From NCBI RefSeq assembly GCF_037890695.1, contig NZ_CP149571.1:3626001-3690000 (forward strand): DNA of 64,000 bases, given 5' to 3'. Each line of letters begins with the position of its first letter. The stretch's first letter is position 1. Below the pieces are notes generated by a model. That model searched no databases. It was not told the DNA's origin and was given only the letters and a program-made list of their open reading frames with translations. This document shows, in pieces, positions 49,409 to 59,039 of the stretch. Origin of the DNA: Aeromonas jandaei. GTDB lineage: Bacteria > Pseudomonadota > Gammaproteobacteria > Enterobacterales > Aeromonadaceae. Both the position numbers and the translations under genes were made by a program.

Positions 49409-51385
49409 ATGGACAGAGCGATAAACCGATTTTCACTTAACTTCCTCTGGTCAGGACTCGGGATCAGAACCCGGATCCTCTCCGGTGTCGCCATACTGAT
49501 GGTCATCGCCATCAGTTGTATCACCCTGATCCTGGAACAGATCTCCCACACTCAGGCGCAGCAGCGGGTCGAGCGCTATGAGCTGCCAAGCAGCGTGGAT
49601 CGTATCGCCAACCAGCTCACTGCCGAGCTGACCCACCACTTGACCGAAGCACAGGCGCTGGCCAGCAACAGCTTCGTCATCGATTGGTTGGCGCAGGGTA
49701 TGCCGGCAGCAGAGTGGCCCAAGATGGAGCACTACTTTCAGGCACTGCAGCAGCGCATTGGCGGCAATGTCTTTATCGCGCCGCTCCAGACCAATACCCT
49801 GATCAACTTCAACGGCGGCCCCACCGCCCAGAAACAGCTGCACGAGTCAGATCTGAAAGATGACTGGTTCTACGGCTTTCTCAAACGTAAGCACCCCTAC
49901 GAGCTGAACCTCGATATCTCTGACTTTGATAAACGTGCGTCGCTCTACATCAATACGGCTGTCACGTCCGAAGGCAAGACGCTGGCGGTGGCGGGCACCT
50001 CCATCAATATGGATTCACTGCGCAAGCTCATCAGCAGCTACCGGATCGGCAAAAGCGGTCAGGTCTATCTGGCCGATATGAACGGCTCCATCGAAATCCA
50101 TCCAGATCAGGAGCAGGAGGATGCAGCCCACCATCAGGCTGCGTTTCTCGACACCGTCAAACAGCTCATTCCCAACGCCCATGAACAGGTTGCCGTCCAA
50201 TCCCTTTCGCAGAATGGTGAAACCTACCTTATCGCGGTGCGTTACATACCGGCGCTCAACCGCGTGCTGATCGGCGAGATCAACGGCGCTGAGCTGGAGG
50301 AGGGACTGCATGAATCCCGCCAGCTCATCATCATGGTCTCGCTCGCCATCGGCACCCTGGCGATGCTGGCGTCGGCCTGGCTAGCCCACTCCATCAGCCG
50401 CCCCATTCGCCAAGCCGCCGATGGCATGCACCACATCACTGCTGACCGGGATCTGGCAACCCGCCTCGACTTCTCGGACGAGTCGGAGCTCGGGTTGATG
50501 GCCCAGAGCTTCAACCGGCTGATCCAGAGCCTGAACCAGAGCTTCTACCGCTTCCAGCAATCGGGCAGTGCCCTGTCGGCCCAATCCTCCCAGTCACTGC
50601 ATCAGGCGCAAGCGCTGGCGGGTGAGGCGTGCCAGCAGGCACAGAGCATTCAGGAGCTGACCAACGTGGTCGCTCTCATCGGGGATAATGCCGAGCAGAT
50701 AGCCAGCCGCTCCATGGGGGTCAACGAGGTGACCCACCATATCGCCGGCCATATGCGCACCATCGAGCAGGATGTCACCCAGAGTGCCAACCGGCTTGAA
50801 ACGCTGCGCAGCAGCATCAGCACCTCATCAACCCTGCTCGATGAAGTGGTCAAGGACAGCAACGACATTACCCAGATCATGAACCTCATTCGCGACGTCT
50901 CGAACCAGACCAACCTGCTGGCCCTCAACGCCGCCATCGAAGCGGCCCGGGCGGGCGACATGGGACGCGGTTTTGCCGTGGTGGCCGACGAGGTGCGCCA
51001 GCTGGCAGTGCGCACCCAGACCGCAACCAAGGATGTACAGGATCTGATCCTGCGCCTGCAGGAGGGTACCCGCCAGGCCAGCAACTCGATGACCGACTCG
51101 CGCACCTTGAGCGAAGAGGGATACAACCGGATGAGTCAGGCCAAGGAGGTACTGATCGATGCTACCAGCCAGATCAATCAGGCGGCACTCGAGATCAACG
51201 AGATAAGTGCGCTGGCCCAATCCCAGCATCAGCAGATGGGGCAAGCCAAAGCCGCCCTCGACGAACTGGCCATGGTGGCTGAGCATCAGCGCGAGCATGC
51301 AGAGGAGAGCAATGCCGCCAGTCGCGAGCTGTTCGAGCTGGCAAAAGCGATCGATGAGCAGATCCGTCAATACCGCATTCGTTGA
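49409..51385 (+). CDS. Methyl-accepting chemotaxis protein
   Basis: A 658-residue chemoreceptor. The first membrane helix (about residues 22-45) is followed by a long periplasmic dCache-like sensor (46-310), a second helix ([21 protein letters not shown] near 312-332), a HAMP domain ([16 protein letters not shown]) and a cytoplasmic coiled coil. The conserved tip is [19 protein letters not shown] near 495, followed by [16 protein letters not shown] 49409 has AGGGATT and AGGAG upstream. The ligand is unknown; it follows the glycerol genes but is transcribed separately. Confidence 0.93.
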   Translation: MDRAINRFSLNFLWSGLGIRTRILSGVAILMVIAISCITLILEQISHTQAQQRVERYELPSSVDRIANQLTAELTHHLTEAQALASNSFVIDWLAQGMPAAEWPKMEHYFQALQQRIGGNVFIAPLQTNTLINFNGGPTAQKQLHESDLKDDWFYGFLKRKHPYELNLDISDFDKRASLYINTAVTSEGKTLAVAGTSINMDSLRKLISSYRIGKSGQVYLADMNGSIEIHPDQEQEDAAHHQAAFLDTVKQLIPNAHEQVAVQSLSQNGETYLIAVRYIPALNRVLIGEINGAELEEGLHESRQLIIMVSLAIGTLAMLASAWLAHSISRPIRQAADGMHHITADRDLATRLDFSDESELGLMAQSFNRLIQSLNQSFYRFQQSGSALSAQSSQSLHQAQALAGEACQQAQSIQELTNVVALIGDNAEQIASRSMGVNEVTHHIAGHMRTIEQDVTQSANRLETLRSSISTSSTLLDEVVKDSNDITQIMNLIRDVSNQTNLLALNAAIEAARAGDMGRGFAVVADEVRQLAVRTQTATKDVQDLILRLQEGTRQASNSMTDSRTLSEEGYNRMSQAKEVLIDATSQINQAALEINEISALAQSQHQQMGQAKAALDELAMVAEHQREHAEESNAASRELFELAKAIDEQIRQYRIR

Positions 51386-51405
51386 CCTGCCAGCCTCTCA
51401 TGCAA

Positions 51406-51440
51406 ATGAAAACGCCACCGCAAGGTGGCGTTTTCATTTT
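51406..51440 (+). terminator. Terminator after the chemoreceptor gene
   Basis: Perfect 12-bp stem GAAAACGCCACC/GGTGGCGTTTTC with a GCAA loop, followed by ATTTTG. Confidence 0.8.
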
Positions 51441-51569
51441 GCGAATCATTTTGCTAGCACTCTCATAACAGGAATGACGATGAAAAATACAACCTATTGA
51501 TTATTAACATGAAAAAAGATGGAACGGCGGTTGCTTAGTGATATCAGGCTCAATAAGAGGAATGAGATC

Positions 51570-51788
51570 ATGAAACCGACCAGCACCCGCACCACCCAAG
51601 AAGAGAATGCACTGACCCCCCGCGAAGGCACCTTTCTGATGATGGTCGCCCAACTGGTGGTCCTGACCACCATCGTTCTGGCCGCTACGCTGGGTGGGAT
51701 CTCATGGCAGTGGACCCTGCTGCTGGCAGTTCCCCCCGTCATCGGCGGCGCCCTGCTTAGCCGGGTCTTTGGCAAGCTGCCGCGCTAA
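51570..51788 (+). CDS. Small two-helix membrane protein
   Basis: A 72-residue protein: a hydrophilic N-terminus (KPTSTRTTQEENALTPREG) and two membrane helices (about 25-45 and 50-66: MVAQLVVLTTIVLAATLGG, WTLLLAVPPVIGGALL). GAGG lies upstream of ATG 51570; the frame is open to 51519. No family is recognised. It stands alone between two terminators. Confidence 0.65.
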   Translation: MKPTSTRTTQEENALTPREGTFLMMVAQLVVLTTIVLAATLGGISWQWTLLLAVPPVIGGALLSRVFGKLPR

Positions 51789-51809
51789 ACCGGCCCCCCC
51801 CCACCTTCC

Positions 51810-51840
51810 CGCAAAACGGCCGACCCTATGTCGGCCGTTT
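51810..51840. terminator. Bidirectional terminator
   Basis: Stem AAACGGCCGAC/GTCGGCCGTTT with a 5-base loop between the small membrane-protein gene and the converging lysR-type gene. Confidence 0.75.
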
Positions 51841-51870
51841 GTCTATCCGGCCATAAATGCCATTCATCGG

Positions 51871-52773
51871 CTAGAGGGTATGGCTGCCCAGCTGCTCTTT
51901 GAGAAAATCGAGCCAGACCCGCAGCCGGATATCGCGCTGGGCATCGGAATAGAAGACCGCATTGATGGGACGCGAGGCGCCGCTGTTGCTGCGTGCCAGC
52001 ACCTCCAGCAGCGCCCCGCTCGCCCGATCCGGCCCGGTCATAAAGTCCGACAGACAGACGATCCCCTGCCCCGCCAGCGCCAGCTGACGCAAGGTTTCCC
52101 CACTGCTGGCACGCAGGCTGGGAGTGATGGGAAAGCGATCCCCCTGCTCGGCACTGAGCAGCGGCCAGTGGTTGAGGTGATCGGGATGCAAAAAGCCAAG
52201 CAGCTCGTGGCCATTTAGCAGATCTGCCGGCTGGCGCGGCGTACCACGCTCACTCAGATAGCCGGGAGAGGCCAGCAGCCGCAGCCGAGAGCGGCCAAGG
52301 GGCAGCGCGCGCAAAGAGGAGTCGCTCAACTCGCCGATGCGGATGGCCATGTCTACCCGCCGCTCCATCAGATTGATAAAGCCCTCCGAGCTGTGCAACT
52401 GCAACTCGATGGCCGGATAACGACGTCGAAATTCGCCGATAATGGGCACCAGCCGATGGAGGATAAAAGGCGTGGCCGCATCGACCCGCAATATGCCCTC
52501 CGGCTGTTCGCGGCGCATCAGCAGCAGCCCCTCCGCCTCGCTCATCTCGGTCAGGATCTTCACCGCCCGCTGATAGAACCAGCTCCCCTCCTCGGTCAAA
52601 CTGACCCGCCTCGTGGTGCGATTGAGCAGCACGGTGGAGAGCTTCTCCTCCAACCGTTTGATGCCGCGGCTCACCACCGAGTTGTCCATGCCAAGGTTCT
52701 CCGCCGCCTGGCGAAAACTGCCCGCCTCCACCACCGCCACAAACAGGGTCAGTTCATCAGAATGGGTCTTCAT
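51871..52773 (-). CDS. LysR-family transcriptional regulator
   Basis: A 300-residue LysR-type regulator. The helix-turn-helix is FVAVVEAGSFRQAAENLGMDNSVVSRGIKRLEEKL; the C-terminal co-inducer domain begins near residue 90 (GILRVDAATPFILHRLVPII). It resembles the DhcR/YafC-type group by pattern only. No adjacent divergent gene makes an obvious target, although the aldo/keto reductase and monooxygenase genes lie 1-2 kb downstream in the other direction. Confidence 0.88.
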   Translation of the reverse strand: MKTHSDELTLFVAVVEAGSFRQAAENLGMDNSVVSRGIKRLEEKLSTVLLNRTTRRVSLTEEGSWFYQRAVKILTEMSEAEGLLLMRREQPEGILRVDAATPFILHRLVPIIGEFRRRYPAIELQLHSSEGFINLMERRVDMAIRIGELSDSSLRALPLGRSRLRLLASPGYLSERGTPRQPADLLNGHELLGFLHPDHLNHWPLLSAEQGDRFPITPSLRASSGETLRQLALAGQGIVCLSDFMTGPDRASGALLEVLARSNSGASRPINAVFYSDAQRDIRLRVWLDFLKEQLGSHTL

Positions 52774-52966
52774 TGCTGTTATCCGGACAAGAGTAATGGG
52801 CTTTTATAGGCGTAGCCGCTCTGTATTGGCAAGCATTGCCTGATATGGCTTCACCATCACAGCAAAGAGATAACGTGATGGCCCGCTCAAACTCTGTTCG
52901 GTGTTTGCCGGTAGAATGGGACCATATTGGTTCGTATGAAACCGAATAGACACAAGGAAGAACAGG

Positions 52967-53365
52967 ATGACATTTGAAGAGCGGCTGACGGCTGCCCATC
53001 AGGAACTGGCAAGCAAAGGAGTATGGCAGTCCAACTACAATCCCCCCTTGTTCTGGTTGTTGCGCCAACTTGGCTGGCCTGTCAAACCGCCTCACTACGA
53101 GAGCTGGCTAACCAACTTGCTGGTATTTGGCGTTGGCCTTGGCCTGATATGGAGCACGATGATGTGGTTGTTCAGCTGGCAATCCATGGGGATTGATCCG
53201 CTATTAGCTCTGCGCCACACAACCCTGTTCGCGGGATTATTCGGCCTAACCATGGCATCTTGGCTCTGGCTGCGGCGCAAGCAGCTGAAACTGACCCCTT
53301 GGGAGCAACTGGCTAACCCCGCCGATGCTGATGATGAGGAAGAAGAGCTGAATGAAATCCCATGA
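52967..53365 (+). CDS. Small membrane protein, DUF6404-like
   Basis: A 132-residue protein: helical N-terminus (TFEERLTAAHQELASKGVW), NPPLFWLLRQLGWPVKPPHYESW, then two membrane helices (about 48-68 and 80-100) and an acidic C-terminus (DADDEEEEL). The N-terminal half is the pattern of DUF6404, a family with no known function. GGAAGAACAGG precedes the ATG. It overlaps the next gene by 14 bases. Confidence 0.7.
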   Translation: MTFEERLTAAHQELASKGVWQSNYNPPLFWLLRQLGWPVKPPHYESWLTNLLVFGVGLGLIWSTMMWLFSWQSMGIDPLLALRHTTLFAGLFGLTMASWLWLRRKQLKLTPWEQLANPADADDEEEELNEIP

Positions 53366-53714
53366 AAAACTGAACTATGTGGAGTTTGCTGCGCGAGATC
53401 TTGCCGCGACCAAGGCCTTCTTTCAGGCCGTATTTGGCTGGCAATTTGTCGATTACGACCCCGACTACTGCGCCTTTACCGATGAGGGGCTGGATGGCGG
53501 CTTCTATCGGGCGGATCAGTGCAGCCTGACAGCTCAGGGCGGCGCCCTGCTGGTGTTCTACAGCGCGGATATTGAAGCGACCCAAGCCAAGGTGAGCCAA
53601 CATGGAGGCACCATCAACCGCCCTCTTTTCGATTTTCCCGGTGGCCGTCGTTTTCACTTCGTTGAGCCCAGCGGCAATGAGTTTGCCGTCTGGTCGGAAC
53701 CCGCCGGCGCCTGA
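53352..53714 (+). CDS. VOC-family (glyoxalase-like) protein
   Basis: A 120-residue vicinal-oxygen-chelate fold protein: KLNYVEFAARDLAATKAFFQAVFGWQF, then GGALLVFYSADIEATQAKVSQHGG and FHFVEPSGNEFAVW. Such proteins bind metals and act on small molecules; the substrate cannot be predicted. It overlaps the DUF6404-like gene and is likely to be co-transcribed with it. Confidence 0.85.
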   Translation: MKSHEKLNYVEFAARDLAATKAFFQAVFGWQFVDYDPDYCAFTDEGLDGGFYRADQCSLTAQGGALLVFYSADIEATQAKVSQHGGTINRPLFDFPGGRRFHFVEPSGNEFAVWSEPAGA

Positions 53715-53850
53715 TAAGCCAGCTCCTGATAATAGGGAGCCACGGCCCCCGATTGCTGTGCCTCTCTCAATTCACTGCTGCGCCATTAACCCTGTTTCCG
53801 GCAAGTCACGGCAGGCATACTGACCCTTCGTTTTTGCCAAGGAGGTTCAG

Positions 53851-54147
53851 ATGTCGTCACCCGTGATTGTGATTGCCCAGCTTGAAGCCAAACCCGAATA
53901 TGCCGAGCAGTTTCGCGCCGCCCTTGAGCCGCTGATTGCGGCCACCTTGCAGGAGGCTGGCTGCCAGCGCTACCAGCTACATCAGGATCTGGACAATCCC
54001 CACAGCTGGATGCTCTACGAGGTGTGGGAGAGCAAAGCGGCCCTCACCGCCCATCAGGGCCAGCCCCACTTTACCGAATTTGTCGCCAAGGCCGAGCCCT
54101 GGTTTGCCAGCAGCACCATTCGCCGCTATCAGCCGCTGGACGCCTAA
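53851..54147 (+). CDS. Antibiotic-biosynthesis-monooxygenase-like protein
   Basis: A 98-residue ABM-fold protein: VIVIAQLEAKPEYAEQFRAAL at the N-terminus, then CQRYQLHQDLDNPHSWMLYEVWESKAAL and the C-terminal PHFTEF. The pattern is that of YgiN-type quinol monooxygenases. AAGGAGG lies 7 bases before the ATG. It is 46 bases before the aldo/keto reductase gene. Confidence 0.85.
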   Translation: MSSPVIVIAQLEAKPEYAEQFRAALEPLIAATLQEAGCQRYQLHQDLDNPHSWMLYEVWESKAALTAHQGQPHFTEFVAKAEPWFASSTIRRYQPLDA

Positions 54148-54193
54148 TTTGCCGCGCCGCTGAGCGCTTTTTGCAACCCGTTTGAGGAGTAGC

Positions 54194-54997
54194 ATGATGA
54201 AGATGCCCAACCTGGGTCTTGGAACCTTTCGCCTGGCCGGTCAACCCCTGCGCGACTCTCTGTTGCAGGGGCTGGAACTTGGTTACCACCACATCGACAC
54301 CGCCCAGGTCTACGCCAACGAAGCTGAAGTGGGCCAGCTGATGCGCGAGAGCGGCGTGACCCGCCAGGATATCTATCTGACCACCAAGGTGTGGACCAGT
54401 GAATTTGGGCCGGGCAAGGTGATCCCGAGCCTTGAAGTGAGCCTCGAAAAACTGGGCACCGACTATCTGGATCTGGCGCTCATTCACTGGCCCTCCCCCA
54501 AGGATGAGGTGCCGATGGCGGTCTATCTGGAGCAGCTGGCCGAGGCCAAAGCCCGGGGCCTGACCCGCGAGATCGGGGTCTCCAACTTCACCGTGGCACA
54601 ACTCAAACAGGCCATCGAAATTTTGGGGCCTGGGGCCATCGCTCACCAGCAGGTGGAGATCCACCCCCTGCTGCAAAACCGCAAGGTGGTGGAGTTCTGC
54701 CATGCCAACGGTATCGCCATCACCGCCTATATGCCGCTCGCCTATGGCAAGGTGCTCACCGAGCCGCTGCTGATGGAGATCGGCCAGCACCACGGCGTCT
54801 CGGCGGCGCAGGTGTCGCTGGCCTGGCTGCTGGCGCAGAATATGGCTGTGATCCCGAGCTCCACCAAGCGGGAGAATCTCGCAGCTAACCTTGCAGCCCT
54901 CAAGGTTAAACTCACAGCCGAAGAGATGGCCGCCATCGCTACCCTGGAGCGGGGCGAGCGCTGCGCCAACCCGGACTTTGCGCCGGATTGGGATTAA
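54194..54997 (+). CDS. dkgB: Aldo/keto reductase (DkgB-like)
   Basis: A 267-residue NADPH-dependent reductase of the AKR5 type. MPNLGLGTFRLAG is followed by the catalytic Asp and Tyr in HIDTAQVYANE, Lys in YLTTKVWTSE and His in DLALIHWPSP; the cofactor loop IPSSTKRENLAAN is near residue 220. DkgB reduces 2,5-diketo-gluconate and other carbonyls such as methylglyoxal. ATG 54194 is chosen for GAGGAG upstream; a further ATG follows directly. The gene symbol is by resemblance. Confidence 0.85.
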   Translation: MMKMPNLGLGTFRLAGQPLRDSLLQGLELGYHHIDTAQVYANEAEVGQLMRESGVTRQDIYLTTKVWTSEFGPGKVIPSLEVSLEKLGTDYLDLALIHWPSPKDEVPMAVYLEQLAEAKARGLTREIGVSNFTVAQLKQAIEILGPGAIAHQQVEIHPLLQNRKVVEFCHANGIAITAYMPLAYGKVLTEPLLMEIGQHHGVSAAQVSLAWLLAQNMAVIPSSTKRENLAANLAALKVKLTAEEMAAIATLERGERCANPDFAPDWD

Positions 54998-55076
54998 ACG
55001 GGAAGGGAGACATAGGCTCTCTCGTTTCGACGGCGGGTACAGCCAGCCCTCACGAGCCTATTGCAACCACGAACTA

Positions 55077-55162
55077 TCCCCTCTCCCTATGGGAGAGGGT
55101 TAGGGTCAGGGGCAAGCGACCGCCCCTCATCCCCAACCCTTCTCCCTCAAGGGGAGAAGGGA
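55077..55162. repeat. REP-like palindromic intergenic repeat
   Basis: Two GA/CT-rich palindromes (CCCTCTCCC-TAT-GGGAGAGGG and CTTCTCCCTCAAGGGGAGAAG) flank a middle with AGGGTCAGGGG and CCCCTCATCCCCAACCC. This composite is a common dispersed intergenic repeat in gammaproteobacteria. It lies between the reductase stop and a terminator. Confidence 0.65.
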
Positions 55163-55192
55163 GCAAATAACGCTCAATCACATTTTTTCAGC

Positions 55193-55226
55193 AAAAACGG
55201 GAGGCATCATGCCTCCCGTTTTTTTG
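55193..55226 (+). terminator. Terminator after the aldo/keto reductase region
   Basis: Stem ACGGGAGGCA/TGCCTCCCGT with a TCA loop followed by seven T residues. Confidence 0.8.
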
Positions 55227-55534
55227 CCCTTTAATCTCACTCTTTACTCACTCCCGCACGCACAGCAGGTTCAGCGAACCCTGTCGCCTTCCATTGCTCA
55301 GTCACCATTCCCTATTTGTGCCCTACTCGCTCAGCACGCTTTGTCTCTGCTCTCCTGTCACTTCGCCCCCCACTCTCTTCCCCCCTTTGCGGCAACGTTT
55401 GTCTCTCCCATTCCCCATCACCATTGCTGCTTATTTGGCAAAAGTAATTTGCTGTCACCATCATTTTTGCCAACAAACCGCCTAGGCATACTGGCGCCAT
55501 TCTCCCGTCGGGAGTCCCTAACCAAGGAGTTGTT
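55227..55534. other. Pyrimidine-rich non-coding stretch upstream of the MFS gene
   Basis: About 300 bases with long C/T tracts and no credible gene. The MFS promoter should lie at its right end. Confidence 0.45.
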
Positions 55535-56713
55535 ATGCCACTGGCGTTATTTGCCCTTACCTTAAGTGCCTTTGCGATCGGCACCACCGAATTTGTGATT
55601 GTGGGGCTTATCCCCACCATCGCCGAGCAGCTAAATGTCTCGCTCCCCTCGGCGGGCCTGTTGGTCAGCCTCTATGCCCTTGGCGTAGCCATCGGCGCCC
55701 CCGTGCTCACGGCGCTCACCGGCAAGGTGCCGCGCAAGTGGCTGCTGGTGGGACTGATGGCACTCTTTACCGCCGGCAACCTGCTCGCCTGGCAGGCCCC
55801 GGGTTACGAGAGCCTGATCGTGGCCCGCATCCTGACCGGATTGGCCCACGGGGTCTTCTTCTCGGTGGGCAGCACCATTGCCACCGGCTTGGTCGCCAAA
55901 GAGAAGGCGGCGAGCGCCATCGCCATCATGTTCAGCGGCCTGACTGTGGCGCTGGTGACCGGCGTACCGCTCGGCACCTGGATTGGTCAGGTCTTTGGCT
56001 GGCGTGAAACCTTTCTGGTGGTGAGCCTGCTCGGCCTCGTCGCCATGGTGGGCAGCCTGCTGCTGATCCCGAGCAACCTGCCCAAGGGGGCGGCCTCGAC
56101 CATCCGCGAGCAACTCTCGGTACTGACCAAGAAGCCGCTGCTGCTGGTCTACGCCAAAACCGCCCTCGGTTATGGCGGCGCCTTCACGGCCTTTACCTTC
56201 CTCGCCCCGATCCTGCAGCAGGTGAGCGGCTTTAGCGCCGGTGCGGTGAGCCTGATCCTGCTGGTCTACGGGGTATCGGTCGCCGTCGGCAATATCTGGG
56301 GTGGCAAGTTGGCCGACAAGATGGGCCCCCTGCCGGCACTGAAGTTGCTGTTTGCCGGTCTGGCGCTGGTGCTGCTGGCCCTCACCTTCACCGCGCCACA
56401 CCCGGTGCTGGCGGTGCTCACCGTACTGGTGTGGGGCGCCTTTGCCTTCGGCAATGTGCCGGGTCTGCAAGTACTGGTGGTGAAGCAGGCCGAACTGCAC
56501 ACTCCCAAGGCGGTGGATGTGGCATCGGGCCTCAATATCGCCGCCTTCAACGTCGGCATTGCGCTCGGTTCCGTCGTCGGTGGCTTGGTGGTGGAACACC
56601 TCGGCCTGATGCACACCCCCTGGATCGGCGCCCTTATCGTGCTGCTGGCCTACGGACTGACCCATGTCAGCGAGCGCCGCGAAGCCCTCCGGCTCGCCGC
56701 CTGTCAGGCATAA
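55535..56713 (+). CDS. MFS transporter, AraJ/YdhP-like DHA1 exporter
   Basis: A 392-residue 12-helix major facilitator. The first helix with LSAFAIGTTEFVIVGLIPTIAEQL and RILTGLAHGVFFSVGSTIA is typical of the AraJ/YdhP/PbuE group of drug:H+ antiporters. AAGGAG lies 6 bases upstream of the ATG. Substrate unknown: efflux of sugars, nucleosides or drugs is possible. Confidence 0.9.
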   Translation: MPLALFALTLSAFAIGTTEFVIVGLIPTIAEQLNVSLPSAGLLVSLYALGVAIGAPVLTALTGKVPRKWLLVGLMALFTAGNLLAWQAPGYESLIVARILTGLAHGVFFSVGSTIATGLVAKEKAASAIAIMFSGLTVALVTGVPLGTWIGQVFGWRETFLVVSLLGLVAMVGSLLLIPSNLPKGAASTIREQLSVLTKKPLLLVYAKTALGYGGAFTAFTFLAPILQQVSGFSAGAVSLILLVYGVSVAVGNIWGGKLADKMGPLPALKLLFAGLALVLLALTFTAPHPVLAVLTVLVWGAFAFGNVPGLQVLVVKQAELHTPKAVDVASGLNIAAFNVGIALGSVVGGLVVEHLGLMHTPWIGALIVLLAYGLTHVSERREALRLAACQA

Positions 56714-56737
56714 GCTGTGCCTCTCCCGTCACTACAT

Positions 56738-56770
56738 AAAAACGAGCGGCTTATGCCGCTCGTCACTTTT
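56738..56770. terminator. Bidirectional terminator between MFS and doxX
   Basis: Stem ACGAGCGGC/GCCGCTCGT with a TTAT loop; on the minus strand it is followed by TTTTTATG and ends the bufferin-like operon. Confidence 0.75.
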
Positions 56771-56789
56771 CACGCTCTGTTATGTGTTG

Positions 56790-57398
56790 TTATGCCGTGC
56801 GGGAGACCACCTCCCCCTTGTTCACCGCACGCTTGAGCCAGTAGTCGAAGCTGACATAGCGGCCCCCGCCGTAAACCAGCAACACCAGCAGCATCACAAA
56901 GTAGGTGGCGGCGAACTCCATCCCGTTGTTGAGCATCACGGGATCCCCGAGCTCGGTGATGTAGTTGTAGCGACCGGGGAAGTTGGCAGCCAGCCACCCG
57001 ATAAAGCCGTTGAGGCGCAAGGTGGCCTCCATGCTGCCGGTGGCGATGGCGTCCCAGCCGTGCTTCCAGTGCACCATGGCGCTCGCCACGCTCATCAGGA
57101 AGATGGTGGGAATGGCCATGATGCGGGTAAAGAGGCCAAGGGCGATGCAGATGCAGCCCAGCACCTCGGTGCCCGCAGCCAGAAAGGCGAGCAGGGTCGG
57201 GAACGGCAAGTTGAGCCCCCCTTCCGAGACCGGGGCGCCAAACCAGGCGACCGTGCCGGCAAAGCCCACCACCTTGGAGTGGGCCCCCACATAGATGACC
57301 GGAATGAGATAGAGGCGAATGGCCAGCAGGGCCAGAAAATCGAGCCGCTTGCACTGGGCTACCGCCCGCTCGTACCACTGGATCAGGGTGTTGTTCAT
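56790..57398 (-). CDS. DoxX-family membrane protein of the bufferin-like operon
   Basis: A 202-residue protein with about four membrane helices (ALLAIRLYLIPVIYVGAHSKV, LLAFLAAGTEVLGCICIALGLFTRI, IPTIFLMSVASAMVHW and FVMLLVLLVYGGG), matching DoxX. DoxX genes are regular companions of DUF692/DUF2063 clusters. Its ATG overlaps the stop of the DUF2063 gene. A membrane role linked to the modified peptide is inferred from context. Confidence 0.88.
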   Translation of the reverse strand: MNNTLIQWYERAVAQCKRLDFLALLAIRLYLIPVIYVGAHSKVVGFAGTVAWFGAPVSEGGLNLPFPTLLAFLAAGTEVLGCICIALGLFTRIMAIPTIFLMSVASAMVHWKHGWDAIATGSMEATLRLNGFIGWLAANFPGRYNYITELGDPVMLNNGMEFAATYFVMLLVLLVYGGGRYVSFDYWLKRAVNKGEVVSRTA

Positions 57399-58189
57399 GG
57401 GAATTCTCCTTGGTGTTTACTAGATGAGGGCAAGGGCGCGCCGGACTGGCACTCGCCAACAGGCTGCGTCAGCAGACCAAGCCGGTAAAAATGGCGTGCC
57501 CACCCGGTCAGATCAAAGTCACTGCGAACCTGTTGCACCTGTTGCTGGAACGCGGCTTGGGTGATCCCCGGCTGCTGTTGCAGCAACTGGATCAGCACCA
57601 CATCCCATTCGCGCAGCCGCTGGGTCACCACCTGATGATCCGGGCTGCGAAACAGGCCATAGAAGTGGTTGCCCTGCCGGGTCGGCACCACGCCGCTGCG
57701 ACGAATGGCAAAGGGGAGCTCTAGCAGTTGCAGGGTAGGGTTGAGCACAAGCGAACTCTCCGCCGTCACCTCCGCCCCCGCCATAACTTGCGGCACCACC
57801 CCCTGATCAATCTCGACACAGAGGCAGGCCCACTCGTACTCCAGCAGCGCCAGCCGCTGCCTGGGCCAGTTGAGAGAGCCCTCTCCGTGGCGATGCTGCA
57901 CATAGCGGACAAACTCGGTGGCGATATGGTGAAACTCGGGGGCCTCGGCGCCGTGCGCGATGACAAAGCCCTCCACCAGCTGCCCTCTGTCCACCGGCGC
58001 CCAGTGAGCGTGGGTGAGCGGAAAGGCGCTCTCCAGCACCGACTCCACATTGGCTCGCACGCTGCGGGCATAGTGGCTGGCGATGCCATCCTGCGGCAGC
58101 CGCACCCGGCTCGCCAGCCAGGCTGTCTGCTGCTGCATCCGCTGCGGCGCCGTTTTGGGCGCGCTGATCAGAGATAACCTTCTATCCAT
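57395..58189 (-). CDS. bufC: DUF2063 partner protein (BufC-like)
   Basis: A 264-residue DUF2063 protein. The N-terminal domain RLPQDGIASHYARSVRANVESVLESAFPLTHAH is the family block. In bufferin clusters the DUF2063 protein (BufC) partners the MNIO enzyme (BufB), probably in substrate recognition. Its start overlaps the stop of the MNIO gene by eight bases, so production is coupled. The name is by operon analogy. Confidence 0.82.
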   Translation of the reverse strand: MDRRLSLISAPKTAPQRMQQQTAWLASRVRLPQDGIASHYARSVRANVESVLESAFPLTHAHWAPVDRGQLVEGFVIAHGAEAPEFHHIATEFVRYVQHRHGEGSLNWPRQRLALLEYEWACLCVEIDQGVVPQVMAGAEVTAESSLVLNPTLQLLELPFAIRRSGVVPTRQGNHFYGLFRSPDHQVVTQRLREWDVVLIQLLQQQPGITQAAFQQQVQQVRSDFDLTGWARHFYRLGLLTQPVGECQSGAPLPSSSKHQGEFP

Positions 58190-59039
58190 AGCGCACCTCC
58201 CGCACCTGACTGTCGATCGCCTCGCAACAGGCGCCGTGCACCCGCGCCAGTTCGGCCTCCAGCTCGGCCAGCGGTGGCAGATGGTGATCCCGCTCCAGCA
58301 ACAGGGGGCGCAGGCCGTGGGTCTGCACCGTATAACGGGCCAGCGCTACCACCGCCTCGCATACCGGTTTGCCATGGGTATCCAGCAAGGTGCCGTCCGC
58401 CTCTTCCAGATGACCTGCGATATGGAAGTAGCGGATCGCGTGACTCGGCAGCCCGGCGATCATCCGCTTGGGGCAGTAACCGTGGTTGCGGCTGTTGACG
58501 AAGACGTTGTTGATATCGAGCAGCAGCTCGCAGCCGCTGCGCGCCACCAGCTCGGCGAGAAAATCCTCCTCCGGCATCTCGTGGTCATAGCCGTGGTAGT
58601 AGGAGATATTTTCCAGCACCAGCGGGCGGGCCAGCGCCTCCTGCACCTGCGCGATCCGCTCGGCCAGATAGGGGATGTTCTCCCACTGACGCGGCACAGG
58701 TAGCAGTTCGTAGAGATAACCCTGCTGGTCACGGGAAAAGCTCAGGTGCTCGCTGTAGATCCCGATGCCGAACTCGTCCAGAAAGGTGCGGATCTGGTTG
58801 AGCAGGGTGCGATTGAGCGGCTGGCAATCACCGAGGGAGAGGCTGAGGCCGTGGGCCACCAGCGGGTAACGCTCGGCGATCCGGTGCAGCTGCGCCCGCC
58901 TGGCGCCGCCGATGGCCATCCAGTTCTCCGGCGCCAGCTCGAGAAAGTCGATACCGGGGCGGATGGGGCCGGAGCAGAGCGCATCCAGATGCTCCTGCCG
59001 CAGCCCGATCCCGCGACTGCGGGAGCTTATTGGCCGCAT
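58182..59039 (-). CDS. bufB: MNIO-family (DUF692) oxidative peptide-modifying enzyme (BufB-like)
   Basis: A 285-residue DUF692 protein. These multinuclear non-heme iron-dependent oxidases (MbnB, BufB) modify Cys residues of precursor peptides. GIDFLELAPENWM is the N-terminal block; YSEHLSFS, YYHGYD, LDINNVFVNSRNHG and YFHIAGHLEE provide candidate His, Asp and Glu metal ligands. It overlaps the precursor gene and the DUF2063 gene. The reaction product is unknown; thiooxazole or oxazolone groups are known for related enzymes. Confidence 0.9.
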   Translation of the reverse strand: MRPISSRSRGIGLRQEHLDALCSGPIRPGIDFLELAPENWMAIGGARRAQLHRIAERYPLVAHGLSLSLGDCQPLNRTLLNQIRTFLDEFGIGIYSEHLSFSRDQQGYLYELLPVPRQWENIPYLAERIAQVQEALARPLVLENISYYHGYDHEMPEEDFLAELVARSGCELLLDINNVFVNSRNHGYCPKRMIAGLPSHAIRYFHIAGHLEEADGTLLDTHGKPVCEAVVALARYTVQTHGLRPLLLERDHHLPPLAELEAELARVHGACCEAIDSQVREVRYG